A stretch of 64,000 nt of DNA from Notospermus geniculatus. Its lineage: Eukaryota > Nemertea > Pilidiophora > Heteronemertea > Lineidae. This document shows, in pieces, positions 1 to 11,200 of this stretch (the first letter of the stretch is position 1; each line of letters starts with the position of its first letter). The position numbers and the translations under genes were made by a program. The notes beneath the pieces are model-generated. The model saw only the letters and a program-made list of their open reading frames with translations, did not search any database and had not been told where the DNA came from. The DNA lies in assembly GCA_002633025.1 (NCBI GenBank), contig NMRB01000979.1, positions 34,004 to 98,003 on the forward strand. Direction: 5' to 3'.

Positions 1-735
1 TTATTTATTCAGGATAAGAAAACATTTTATATTCAAGAAAACTAATTTACTCCAGAATGTACGTTTCTTCTGCTGTTAACTGTCGTTAACTCATTACTTG
101 TTCTGGTAACTGTATGAGTTGAGTGAGCCTTTTAATAACCCAGCAACAACTGACTCTATTTTGTTGGTGAGACATTTGTGACCCACTCTGGCAAACGCAG
201 ACGCATGTCGCTCTTACCATGGCAGGTTGAGACCAAATGTTTGTCAGTGTCAGTATTGTCTGTGTATTATGAAATGTGAAAGAATCTATTTCTTCCATTC
301 TCTCCTGGTGTCATCTCGGTTCGTTGACGCTCAACTTCTGAGCGACATGCAACTGTTTTCGTCGGAGCGGGTCACATTTTAAGCAGCTCTTTTTCGGAAG
401 TCAGAAAAATCTCTATGCTCATGATGTTGCTTTAGATTCATCTGAAATCTTGTCCGTTGTGAGTCATTGCTTCTGATATTGAGACATTCGACATGTTTGA
501 ACCCAAAAAGAGGCTTCTGTGTTTTCTAATGAAGTTACTGAGACGTATAATCAAGGTTATTTGGAATATTACACCAGGTAGTATAATTTGGCCTCAGAGT
601 TCAAATAGTTGAAGCATGAAGTGGACAATTATTGTTCCTGTCTTTCTGTGGCTGTACACCAGGTAGCATAAGCATAAATAGACTGCATGAATTATAAAGA
701 AAATATGCCCATCGGCTGTGGTATAGACAAACATT

Positions 736-849
736 AGGCTGCGAATACATAGAGCTTCACATTACGTAGACATTAACAACAGCTTCACAAAGGGATTGCA
801 AATTGTGAAGCCTTCCATGTTGCGTGTAGCTCTGTGTATTCACAGTCTT
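736..849. mobile_element. Foldback MITE-like element
   Basis: Imperfect terminal inverted repeats begin AGGCTGCGAATACATAGAGC on the left and are mirrored by a copy ending near 849. The inner part carries TTAACAACAGCTTCAC and its near complement. It belongs to the same family as the element at 20795-20934, which shares both ends and the core. No coding capacity. Confidence 0.7.
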
Positions 850-1570
850 GTGGAGTTTTGTTTTATTCTAGTGTTGCCTGGTTGCTGCCCTTCACAACCT
901 CTACTCAAGCACTGTGTTTGTTCATGGTACAACACAATTATACCAAATACACCTGAGCAGAAAATGACAAATAGTTATATGCCTTCTGTTGTTCTAGTTT
1001 AGATAATGAAGATTATGTCAGGGGCAGATCCATGTTTTTGGATGGGGGAGGGGGCACATCTATTACTTATACATTATCAAGACATGGCACCACTCTGAAA
1101 CACTCAGGAAGTCCCAACGCCAAAACGTCCCAACACCAGAATGTCCCAGTCAAAACGGGGAGGGGGGGGGGGGTTCAGAACTGGGGGGCGGCTGTAGGGA
1201 CTGCATTAGGAATTTTACGGGCTTCATGAACTTGGGCCTGTGTTAGATTAAGGGACAGGCCGACCCCTAACTCCTAGGCTAGGTAGGTCAAGCTAAATTG
1301 GACACACTTGACACTGGAGTTAGGCCTACATTCCTACTAGGATGTTTGATCCCTGTGACAACAGTGATATGATTTGTGATTGGTCTCTTCAATCAAGTTC
1401 ATGTAAATAGGCCTAACTCATCATCATACAGACATTTCTATTATACCATTCAACTTTCAAATTAAAAGGGGAAATTTTTGCATGGGGATGTTTTTGTATT
1501 GGCACGTTTTGACTGGCTACCAAAGACAGCAATTTCAAATATGAATATTTCCAACTAAAAGTCTTCCATG

Positions 1571-1648
1571 TAGACTGGTCCCCTGCTCTTGTAACACTCC
1601 ACAATTACAAACAGAGTGGAGTGTTTTGAGGGCGGAGGACCAGTCTAT
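1571..1648. repeat. Hairpin around TAGACTGGTCC
   Basis: TAGACTGGTCC on the left is mirrored by GGACCAGTCTA on the right, with an inner inverted pair around AACACTCCAC. A relative with the same ACTGGTCC/GGACCAGT arms lies at 54668-54754, so this is a dispersed foldback family. Confidence 0.6.
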
Positions 1649-2060
1649 CTTCCATGAGGCATAATCCATGGTGCTTTTCTCTTCAATAAGGTACATGTAT
1701 GCTGCTTTTCGTATTGCAAATTTCAGAATCGTATTCATAGTTTTCACGGCTGTACAGTTTTATTTATTTTTGTATTCTTCTAATTTCACATTTGAACGTT
1801 TCATGGTGCTATACGTAACCCAAGTTCTTGAATAAGGCCAAAAATTTATAAGCGAGCGAAGGCCTATATGACTGAGGGATCAGAATTTGAAATTTTGCTG
1901 ACTTGTTGTAAGGTGAAATCAATTTTGTGTGGGTCATATCCATTTGTTAAATATCGCAATGTGATTGCTTGTGGAATTTTAGCTTGATATGAATGATTCA
2001 GTGGTATGGGTCAAATAAAAGATAGGTTTTAGTAATAATAATAACACTTGAAGTGTTTTG

Positions 2061-2066
2061 TTTATT
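2061..2066 (-). terminator. Candidate poly(A) signal of RIMOC1
   Basis: AATAAA on the minus strand, about 185 bp beyond the RIMOC1 stop codon. It is the nearest exact signal I see in the right orientation. A short 3' UTR would result. No transcript evidence is available. Confidence 0.45.
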
Positions 2067-2249
2067 TCATCTTTGTTTCACTGTGCACAGAAACGTTGGT
2101 CCATGTAATAGACTGCGACTTCAAAGCAGTAAGTATATATCTACTGATATAGTTTTTCAAAAGACTAGAAATATTTGTGATGCTAGGCACCATTTTACAC
2201 ACAAAGACAACTACAAAACATCAAAAACCATTTTCAAGACCACTGTTGC

Positions 2250-5209
2250 TCATTTCCCAGCATCATTCAAAAGTTCTTCTGCACGATCACAATTCCATCC
2301 CATTGTTTTTAAAGGCCCCTTTACAAGTTCAGTATATCGCCTGAGTAGATTTTTGCCAATGTTTCTCGCATCGAAGTTTGATTGAGCGGAGGACGAATCT
2401 GACCAATGCCAATGGCACATCTCTCCGGCGTACATCATGGCCAATACGTGGGTGTCGCTGAAAATTCCTGAAAAAGTAGAAAAGAATAGCCAGGGAAGAG
2501 GATAAAAGATACTTTTCTATTTAAGGGACAACTGGCCATTTTGTACGAACCAGTATGACCTCAGAAACGTCACATTAAAAAGCATGTGCTACGAACATTG
2601 GGTATTAAATGCATGAATCAGCTTGGAGGTCTAATGATCTATAAATACTGTAGGTAAAAACGAACCCAATTCCTGAGGAAAGGTGCATGTATTGTACATG
2701 TAGATCTGCATGTGTCCTCTAAGCCAAGAGTGTAGAGGACTTCAGAGGTAAAACTATTGGATAATATTTGGGGGAAACTGAGTCGCTAACCTAGCTTACC
2801 ATTTTGCAACAGTTGAAAAACAGTTTCATCATTTGTAGTGACATCCTTTCTCTCTTCAAGAATTGGTGTTCTCACTTTCAGCATCTTTGTCAAATAGTCA
2901 ACTCCATCTTCAAGACACTATGAACAACAATTAATCAGAAACTAAAAGTGAAACATTTAAAATCCCAAAAGTTTTGTAAACTTGGATCTATTTAATGACC
3001 AAATGACAGTTTCCCTCTTGAGGATCAGGGTAATGGCATAGTCAATTGTAACTAGATCAGCCTTCGGCATAGATTGGGACATGGAAATGAAACTTTTGTT
3101 TAGAGAACTATATTTGGGGTGCAAACCTCTCTCGAACTTACCTGTGTGTAAAAGGCAGGATCTGATCTCGATCTTTCCCGACTTATACTGCAGTACATAT
3201 AAAGCAAAGCACCGCGTCTCCACAGCAGACATTCATACATCTCTTCACCTAGGACATCNGGTTATCTACTAGCCACAGAGTGGACCTGTTTCGGCACATA
3301 CGGTACTTGTCATCCACTTTCCTATGGTAAAGTTTGTGTCAGTGATTTTCTTGGTTTAATATTAATAAACTACCCACAAATAAAACAGAAAACCTTTTAA
3401 AGGACCACGGTATTGCCACTTTTTTTGACAGCCGGCGCCACCACGCCACTCTCCAACCCGAGGGACTAACTACGTGTCGGCGAATTGACCCGATTTACTA
3501 CGTACATTTTGTATATAAATGCATTTTCGTAGTTCGTCTTACTGCCGCTAGGTGGCTCCCTCTACGTCGGCAGTCAAATAACGCATTTGAGATCCAATAC
3601 CGTGCCCCTTTAAGTGGAAAACTAAATGTCACTACCAATTTACCTGCTTATCTCCTTGGAATAAATCTTCTACTAACTGTTCTGGTAGAGTCAAACTCTC
3701 TGAAATTACCAGTAGAAAAATGTAACTTCCACAATTAACACAACACTTAGCAATCCATACTGTCTTTTGACCCATGAACTAACAGAAATTTCTGTGATGA
3801 GTACCTTTTCAAAAATATGGGCAATGGAAGATTCTCCACTAAATATAATTCCTACTGTGCACTCAGTAGCAGATAATACAGCTATTACTATAATTGACCA
3901 TGCTCCCCTGAGTAAAGATATTTATGTTTAGCATTGGCGGGTATCCACTGACTCACCAAGAAGTTTTTGTAATCTTTGTTTGCCATCTTTCTCTGGGAAT
4001 GATTCATTGACAAGATTGTTCTCCTCATAGAAAGTCAGATCTAATGAGGCCTGAAAGAAGAAACATCAAGTTCAAACTTTGGAATAAAAATGATGATCAT
4101 TATCAAACTCTAGTAACTGCATTCAACATTTTCCAATCCAGATCATCTGATGAAGATCTTTTTTCCTTGGAATGAAGCCACTGTAATAGACTATATCACT
4201 CCAAAAGAGCGCAGCACCTGACGGGTAACTACAGCGTCACGACGTCCCGTACTCATTCCATGACATCTTGACTTGAGACGACGTCATGATCGCTGAAACA
4301 AGTGGAGGTTTTTCGAGTGACGTCATGGCGTTCAGAATGGGGCACGGGACGTCGTGACGCTGAAGGCCTAGCTAGCTACCCGTCAGGTGCTGCGCTCTAT
4401 TGGAGTGATAGAGTCTATTGTTTTTGGCCTCTTGCCCCCTGGCTTCTACATATTCCACAGTTTGAGTTACAGAATCTGCTAGAACTTCAAGTGCCTTTAT
4501 TGCTTGAGCTCACAGGAATGAGCGTCCTGTTCCTCTGGAAAAGGAATGAGTAGACAACAGGAATAAAAGAATGACCTGAGTAAAGTCCTTCAACTGTTGG
4601 GAGATGTCTGTAACTTGTACACCATCATTTTTTAACACTTTCATACAGCTGTCCTCACATCTTTTAAGGAATGGATCTTCATCTGAAAGAGTAATACGAA
4701 CAATCCAAGTGGATTCCAAGGTACATTTTGTCAGCAAAGTGTGCATACCAGTATTATTATTGGGCCCTCCTATCCCGAAACTAATAGTGCTGTGGCCTGT
4801 GCTGTGCAGTGCTGTGGATGGGGGGGGGGGCTCGTAGAGTATAGCGAACCAAGCCATGGGAACCGAGTGTGTGCACAGAAGAATAAGCGGCAATTATGGC
4901 GATGTGTCACTTCCCACCGCTTAGCCCGCGATAGTCTACTTGACCCCTGCGAGCAATGGTGAGTGTGGGGCTGTGGCTGTGCTGTGTTGTGTGTTTATGC
5001 ACAAGAATGCCACAAACCACAGACCAGAATATTGCAATGCAAGGTCTATTGAACATCAATTTCACATGAGGCGCAAGGTAGGTAGGCCTAGGCCTATACA
5101 GCAACTTACAACCAATGGTTTTGTGAAGTTCATTGCAGGTGTGGAGGACATAATTTATTTCTTTTTCTATTTTTCCCCTGAAAGAAATATTCTCCATGGG
5201 CGCTGCCAT
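2250..5209 (-). CDS. RIMOC1: RIMOC1 (C5orf51-like), RAB7A-interacting MON1-CCZ1 complex subunit
   Basis: Seven coding exons on the minus strand: 5209-5110, 4682-4576, 4050-3957, 3699-3644, 3258-3142, 2917-2800 and 2467-2250. They total 810 bp and encode 269 aa, against roughly 294 in the human protein as I recall it. All junctions keep phase and use GT-AG, except that the acceptor of exon 5 is lost at an N (3259). Strong matches to human C5orf51 are FYEENNLVNESFPE, ECLLWRRGALLYMYC and GIFSDTHVLAMMYAGEMC. The start is fixed by an in-frame TGA four codons upstream of the ATG. In mammals the protein binds the MON1-CCZ1 exchange factor and RAB7A and promotes delivery of RAB7 to damaged mitochondria during mitophagy; the role here is inferred by homology. 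There is no signal peptide or membrane segment. The gene shares an 80-bp promoter with ABCD3. Confidence 0.93.
3259..3259. other. Assembly gap (single N) at the exon 5 acceptor of RIMOC1
   Basis: The N sits exactly one base before the first codon of RIMOC1 exon 5. The bases on its intron side do not form a usable AG acceptor, so the true splice site was probably lost with the gap. The exon itself is complete by phase (117 bp, 39 codons). Confidence 0.8.
3396..3613. mobile_element. Foldback element in RIMOC1 intron 4
   Basis: Short terminal inverted repeats: TAAAGGACCACGGTATTG on the left against CAATACCGTGCCCCTTTAA on the right. About 218 bp with a GC-rich interior, and non-coding. It lies between RIMOC1 exons 4 and 5. 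Confidence 0.55.
4183..4420. mobile_element. Long-arm foldback MITE in RIMOC1 intron 2
   Basis: Arms of about 45-65 bp are near-perfect inverted copies. The left arm begins AATAGACTATATCACTCC and the right arm ends GGAGTGATAGAGTCTATT. Both contain GAGCGCAGCACCTGACGGGT or its complement, then GCGTCACGACGTCCCGT. The interior is short, and a transcript of either strand would form a strong hairpin. Confidence 0.8.
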
Positions 5210-5220
5210 TTTGCTAGGAA

Positions 5221-5230
5221 GTCATGTGAC
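5221..5230. promoter_or_regulatory. M-box / MiT-TFE type E-box
   Basis: GTCATGTGAC contains an exact M-box core (TCATGTGA) and differs by one base from the CLEAR motif GTCACGTGAC. In vertebrates TFEB/TFE3/MITF bind such sites in lysosome and autophagy genes. RIMOC1, a RAB7-linked factor, fits that class. Function here is an inference from position and sequence. Confidence 0.45.
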
Positions 5231-5241
5231 ACAGTAACCTG

Positions 5242-5254
5242 TGACCTTTGACCC
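5242..5254 (-). promoter_or_regulatory. DR1 nuclear-receptor element
   Basis: Read on the minus strand this is GGGTCAAAGGTCA: two AGGTCA-type half sites spaced by one base, with one mismatch. DR1 sites bind PPAR-RXR and HNF4-type receptors. They are typical of peroxisomal lipid genes such as ABCD3/PMP70 in vertebrates. It lies 36 bp upstream of the ABCD3 start codon. Confidence 0.5.
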
Positions 5255-5289
5255 ACTTGCAGACGACCTACATTCTGACTCGTGTTGAA

Positions 5290-8200
5290 ATGGCCATCCT
5301 GAGTAAAATCGCTGAGAGGGCCACTCCGAAAAACTCGGCTATTGTTGCTGGTAGTGTCGTAGCACTTTATTGGATAGTACAGAAGACAAAGAAGAAGCCA
5401 AGGAAAGTTGTCAAGTAAGAGATTACTCTGTCTGCTGCGCGTGACAGACATTCAGTTCTGGCGTTCGCCGTCTGTCAGATTGTCTAATTTTTTGTGCACT
5501 GCACTGCAGTGCTTATGGATGTGCATGGAATATGTGGGACTCTCTCACATCTTGTTGTCATGTTGTAAATGTAACGAGTCTCCCGATTTGTGGCTTGCAC
5601 TTCATGCTTATCCCACCCATTTAGGCCTACATCAGATTTTGACAAGACAAGACAAGCCTAAACCAACTCTCCGTTCTCGGACTTCTGGTGCAACAAGTTC
5701 CCTTTTGCTTTTTCGGCGGTCTTGCAGTTGCAATCAGCCTTAGGTTCGTAAGAACACAGAGGCCAGACCCACCCGATCGGACCGAATCGCACCAGGCCTA
5801 AATCAGAGCATAAAAGTCACCGAATCGTAATCAATTATAACATTCATTTTTCTTTTTAAATGCAAGAATCATGAATTATTTTCATAATGACTTATATACA
5901 TGTAGAAATAAAAATAAAATGCAAATTTACACTTCGACGTTGCATTTCATAAGAAATCTACCAAACCATCTGAAACACACAAACTGTGGGCAGTGTAGTG
6001 TGGCGCAACAACGGCAAGCACTCTAGCGCCACGGCTGTGTCGACGGCAGATAGGCCTATGGGAATTCTGCTGACACCAGCCTGGCCTTTCAGCAGCCAGA
6101 ATCGGAGTTCATTCATTAAAACAATCAATTATCTCCCGGATAATACGCAATATCTGTTCATTATATTGCATTTAACATATAAGAACTTGCGGTTAAACTT
6201 CATACCAACCCAAAGCCAACTCCGATTCAGTGCAACAGCGTCCCGATTTGTTCTGATCCGGTCCGATTCGGTGTTCTTATGAACCGTTCTTTTGATTGAC
6301 TCATTTCCTCTTGGCCTGCCTAGGTAAGGCCTACATGTACTACTAGGCCTACATGGTCTGTCTATACGAACTGGCAGAATCCTCCCTCTGATCTGTCTCC
6401 CTCCAATCCTTCCCCCTCCTGGGAAAAGTAGGATGTGAATCTTATGGTAGGCCTAGCTAATGATGTAGATTTGTTTATTTGGCCTAGGCCTATATGCCGT
6501 ATCAGGCCACGTCAGTCACGACAGTGAATGCAAAAGGGTCTTTGATTTTGCAGAGATGATGAAGAACCAGCTTTTAAAGTTGTCCTGGCTGAGGTAAGCT
6601 GCATTCAATAACACTTTTATGAAAACATTGTTATGTCTGGGTAACTACTCAGGCCTTTATATTCCCCCAAATTAACGACGTTTAACGTCGGAGCCCAAAT
6701 TAAGGGCACCCAAATTTGAGTCTTGTTTTACATTTAAATGGGAATCTCAGATGCCTGGAAATGGTGTCTTTTATCCTCTATTTTCCAAAAATTTTCGAAC
6801 GAGGGAGGGAACCCCCACCTCGCGCTCACCCTTATTGCACCTTCGGCGCTCTGATGGGGCCTTTGGCCCAATACCACCGTAAACAGAAAGAGCCCAAATT
6901 AGGGAATATAAAGGCCTGCTACTTGTTAGCTTCTCAGTTGAGTAGTTGCACCGAAAGATAAGGCTGAAGTGAACTTCACCATCGGAATAAGAAGATGGTA
7001 ATTGCTATTTACCCTGAGGATGGCTAATAAATACCTCACTCTTCTTAGACTTAGTTTCAGCAGTAATGGGTCAAGTTGTCATAAATTACATGCACCTATA
7101 GCATCTGCAGATTTGACTCTTTCAATTTTCAGGACAAACAAAGAAAATTCAAGGATAGGGCAGCTGTTGATATAACCTTCTTCAGGCAAGTTTCCTTTAT
7201 GTCTAATTTTCTCCTTGAGTAATCACAAATTTATTAAGAGACCGCTTTCCAAGTTTCTGCCCTACTGCTTTCATATGAATATTTGGTTAGGTTAATTATC
7301 AAAGGTCTGTCATATTTCAATCATGAACTTATTACATGTATGCTCTTCTTTCTTTTATCAGGAGAATACTGGCAATTCTTAAGATCCTTGTGCCAAAGTT
7401 TTTCTCACCTGAGGTAGGTTGCTGAAGGAGATAAAAAGCCTGGACTCTTGCCTGTTGATGTTAGAAAATTGGGAATCATAAAACAGAAAAATCTCACGAA
7501 ATGCGCTTAGCCATAAACAGGTTGAGAGATTAGTAGATGGATAAAAGAAAATATCAACTCATACCACAGTCTATTTGAAAAAAATGTAACTTTGGTGATG
7601 AGTGTGCTAACTGAGGCCGTCTGTGTTAGTTTGCAAATTCAGGTATCATCTATAAAACTGACTTTCAATATGTGAATGTTTCAGGTCGGGTACCTTCTGT
7701 TGGTTGGCCTTGCTTTGGTTTCTCGGACGTACTGTGATGTTTGGATGATACAGAATGGAACTGCCATTGAAAGGTAAGGTGTGAGGAGGACAGGTTTTGC
7801 CAAACTTTTCATGAGTCTTTTATCATGGTAAAGGACGTTCAGATAAAGATTTCTTTACCATGTTGACTTTGCAGACTGACAACAAATATGATCACAATGC
7901 TGTATTTGATGGGGTTAAATTAAACCTTAATATCTCTATCTCCTGTATTTCTTTTCAGTGCAATCATCGGGAGAGACATGAGTCTTTTCAAGAGACATTT
8001 GTTCAAATTTGTTTACGCAATGCCTGGGGTAAGTTTGTGTACGTCTCACAAATGATTAGAACTGCGTTTAGAGAGGTCCATTCTTAAAGGGCCTCTAGAG
8101 GCAGCTCGCCATTAGGCTACTATCAGTACCGGTTCTTCGGCCAGGCGGCGCCACTTTAACGTAATAATCACTAGTACGAGGTATTCAACCTGGGTTTTCC

Positions 8201-11200
8201 CCGTGGTTTTCCCCTGCCATGCTGGCTGCCTCTAGAGGCCCTTTAAATGTCCGTGTCCATCTTATTCTAAAAGCTGGGGTCTGTTATCGTGACTCATACT
8301 CATGTTATGGGGAAGAGCTGGTCTTGGAGGAAAGAGGAGGCCCTGGAAATGGTAAACTAAGTGAACCAAAGTCTAGTGAAATGTGCCATTTTCAACTCAA
8401 CCAGGTTGGCAACCAATGGTTGGCTAATATTTAATACGGTAGATTGCACTGTATTATACTATGACCCTCTTATTTCTTTTGCAGATTGCATTGATAAATA
8501 ATCTCTTGAAGGTAGGTTATAGTTTAAACTGTGACTGTTTCAGAAGGGACGTTGCCGTCATCATATTCATATAATACCGGATTGTTCCCCCAATACCGCT
8601 CAGAGTGACACACAATTTGACCACATTGAATACACATTGTACACTGAGCGGTATTGGGGGAACAATCCGGTATATCATGATCCTTTTGGGCTTTGCAATT
8701 TGCTTACATTCTTGGAACAATTTGACATGACACTTCACTTACCACTGTCAAAAATTCAACACTTCATGTTACGTAAATGAATGATATCATGACATCACTT
8801 CCCTATCAACGTCATCAGTTCTTAGTACCCCCTCCCCCCGTGATGGGGTACTGACATGTTTTGATTTCGGTGTTCTCTTATTTCATTACTACAGTTTGGT
8901 CTGAACGAGTTGAAGCTAAGATTCAGGACTAGATTGACATATCATCTGTATAATAAATACCTCAAGTGAGTACTCCTGTATTTAGGATGGTTTCCTAAAA
9001 GCTTCCTGATCCAAAATATTCACAAAAGTTTTTTTCACCTGCGTGTCACACAGTTAAGATACTGTAAACCGTGAAATTTTCGCGGGGCTAAAAGTTGGCG
9101 AATTTATCATTTTTGAAAACCACGAAGACTAATTTCCGCGTTTACCTTCATAATTCAATGGAAAATGCATAGGGGTTGGTATTTTCACGCTGTTTAAGTT
9201 CGAGTTTTGGCCCATGACCTCGAAAATAAAACGCACACGAAAATTTCACGGTTTACAGTATCAGCAGAATACATCTAAATAAACCATTTGTTTACAAATG
9301 TACCAGTAGTTTGACTTCAGTGCCATTGCCCTTTGTAGTGGCCTGACTGGAAATAGATATCCTCCACCTACTAAACACGTGTTTCAGCCTAATTATATGG
9401 ACTGTTATGGCCTTTTGGTTCATTCATTTACCTGCTAAACTATTTAATTTTGAAGCTGTTGAAATGTGAGTAATCAATACTTTTCCTTCACAGTGGCTTT
9501 ACCTACTACAAGATGAGTAACCTTGACAACAGAATATCCAACCCTGATCAACTACTGACACAAGATGTTGAGAAATTCTGTAACAGTATTGCAGAGTTGT
9601 ATTCAAATCTCAGCAAACCTATATTGGATATAATTATCTACACTGTTCGTCTTGCGGGGGCGATTGGTGCTCAGGTAAGTCCACCACGTTTGCTTTCTTT
9701 CTACACTGCCAGTGGTTGGTATTAAGACTAAGTTTTGTGCTGCATACTGCCTGGCAGTCAGTGGTGAAACAGTTGTTTTCAACTGCGGGTGAAAAAGAGG
9801 ATAAATAGTATTGTTTGACCGTAAACCCCGAAAATTTTCTGCGATTTCATGATGTAATGTTTTGCAGAAGTCATAAATAGTGTCCATTTAATTCAAGACT
9901 GGGACTATGTTTTCTGCAGCATTTGACTTCACAGATTTTATAACTTATGGTATTTGGTCCATTTGGGTACCATGGCTAGGTTTTAAAAAAAACCTCAACC
10001 CGGTGACAGACTGGCGCATACACAACGCGTCGTTCAGGCATTCCGCCAATCAGATTCTTCGGTAGGTGTTTCGGTCTGCGTTACCGCGTCCTTGATTGGT
10101 TGAACGCTTTCTCGATGTGTTGCTTATGCGCCAGTCTGTCACCGCCTTTAGTGTCTGTAGAAATTTGTTGGTTCTCAGGCTACTTGTTGCATTTCAGGGT
10201 CCAAGTTGGATGTTACTATATTTAGCTTTCTCAGGGTTAATTCTGACAAGGTATGAACATTAATATTATGCTTGTTTTCCTTGTTATATCGGCATCATAA
10301 TTTTCTGACATTGCTGCTTTATCAAGAATATTAGCGCTATCAGCAGTTGCACCAAAATGTTAGAAACAGAGCAAAGCAATGCAATAATGTCATTTCATGT
10401 CGTCCTTGATGCAGTGCAAAAAATAGGTTTAATCGCTCACTGTGCCTTGCCCTTGTCTGAGCCCGGTGGTCGAGTGGTTAGCGCGCTTGACTACCAACCG
10501 TGTAATGGGTCGGCGCGAGTTCGACTCCGGGCGAGGGCACATAAAATTGTGAAACTTAGAGGGTCCGTCGGATGGGACTGAAAGCCGTGGTCCCTTGTAC
10601 CTGAGTGTCTATGCCAGGGCAAGTAAAAGACCCCACACAGGTGGACTGTAGCCTGTTGTGGACTCCATACCTCCGGCAAAAACCCAACAGGGCTACGACG
10701 CCGGTAGTGACTAACTAACTAACTTCAATTGGCAGTAGTTTGCACGATCCTCATTATAACTTTTAATCTGTCTCTTCTAGGGTGCGTCGACCAATAGGGA
10801 AAATGACTGTACAAGAACAACGATATGAGGGAGAGTTTCGATATGTAAATTCTCGCTTGATCACAAACAGCGAGGAGGTGGCGTTTTACCAGGGGCAGAA
10901 GAGAGAAAAGGCTACGATCATTGCTGAATTTGCGAAACTTGTGAGTAATTCAATTCCGTTATACACGCTGGGTATGTGGTATAGTGGAATATCCATACCT
11001 ATTGTCTCCGCAGGTTGTTGGTTCAGTTGTCAGGTGCCCCTTCCCTGTGTGATGGAGAGAGGACCTCTCATTAATCACTAGTCCTTCTTTGCAAATTGTT
11101 CTAAATTGTCTGTATTGTTCTAAGATGTTCAAAATCACAAGTGCACCAGGTTTTCTAACTCTGGCCTCATTGTTAATGATCCAACTTTTGAAAAACAAAC

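Larger units (their letters stand above)
1..2060. other. No gene seen; flank downstream of RIMOC1
   Basis: I find no exon with splice sites and no recognisable protein in either strand. The short open frames here have no family resemblance. The stretch holds a foldback element at 736-849, a G-run near 1157-1170 and a hairpin at 1571-1648. It is probably intergenic, beyond the 3' end of the minus-strand RIMOC1 gene. Confidence 0.6.
5210..5289. promoter_or_regulatory. 80-bp bidirectional promoter between RIMOC1 and ABCD3
   Basis: The start codons of the minus-strand RIMOC1 (5209) and plus-strand ABCD3 (5290) are divergent and 80 bp apart. Each is preceded by an in-frame stop, so neither can be extended upstream: TGA at 5242-5244 for ABCD3 and TGA, read on the minus strand, at 5224-5222 for RIMOC1. 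The core promoter and both 5' UTRs must be very short, overlap, or be displaced by an unseen non-coding exon. I see no TATA box. An M-box (5221-5230) and a DR1 motif (5242-5254) lie inside. Confidence 0.75.

Noticed and set aside
4820-4831. G-runs and C-runs (also near 1157, 15242, 38816, 54338) as quadruplex-forming regulatory sites.
   Set aside because: They are simple mononucleotide runs within non-coding DNA, often at element borders. Nothing further supports a function.
10461-10545. A tRNA gene on the plus strand.
   Set aside because: A-box and B-box words are present, but there is no full cloverleaf with paired acceptor ends, and the sequence continues into a repeated SINE body seen again at 16306.
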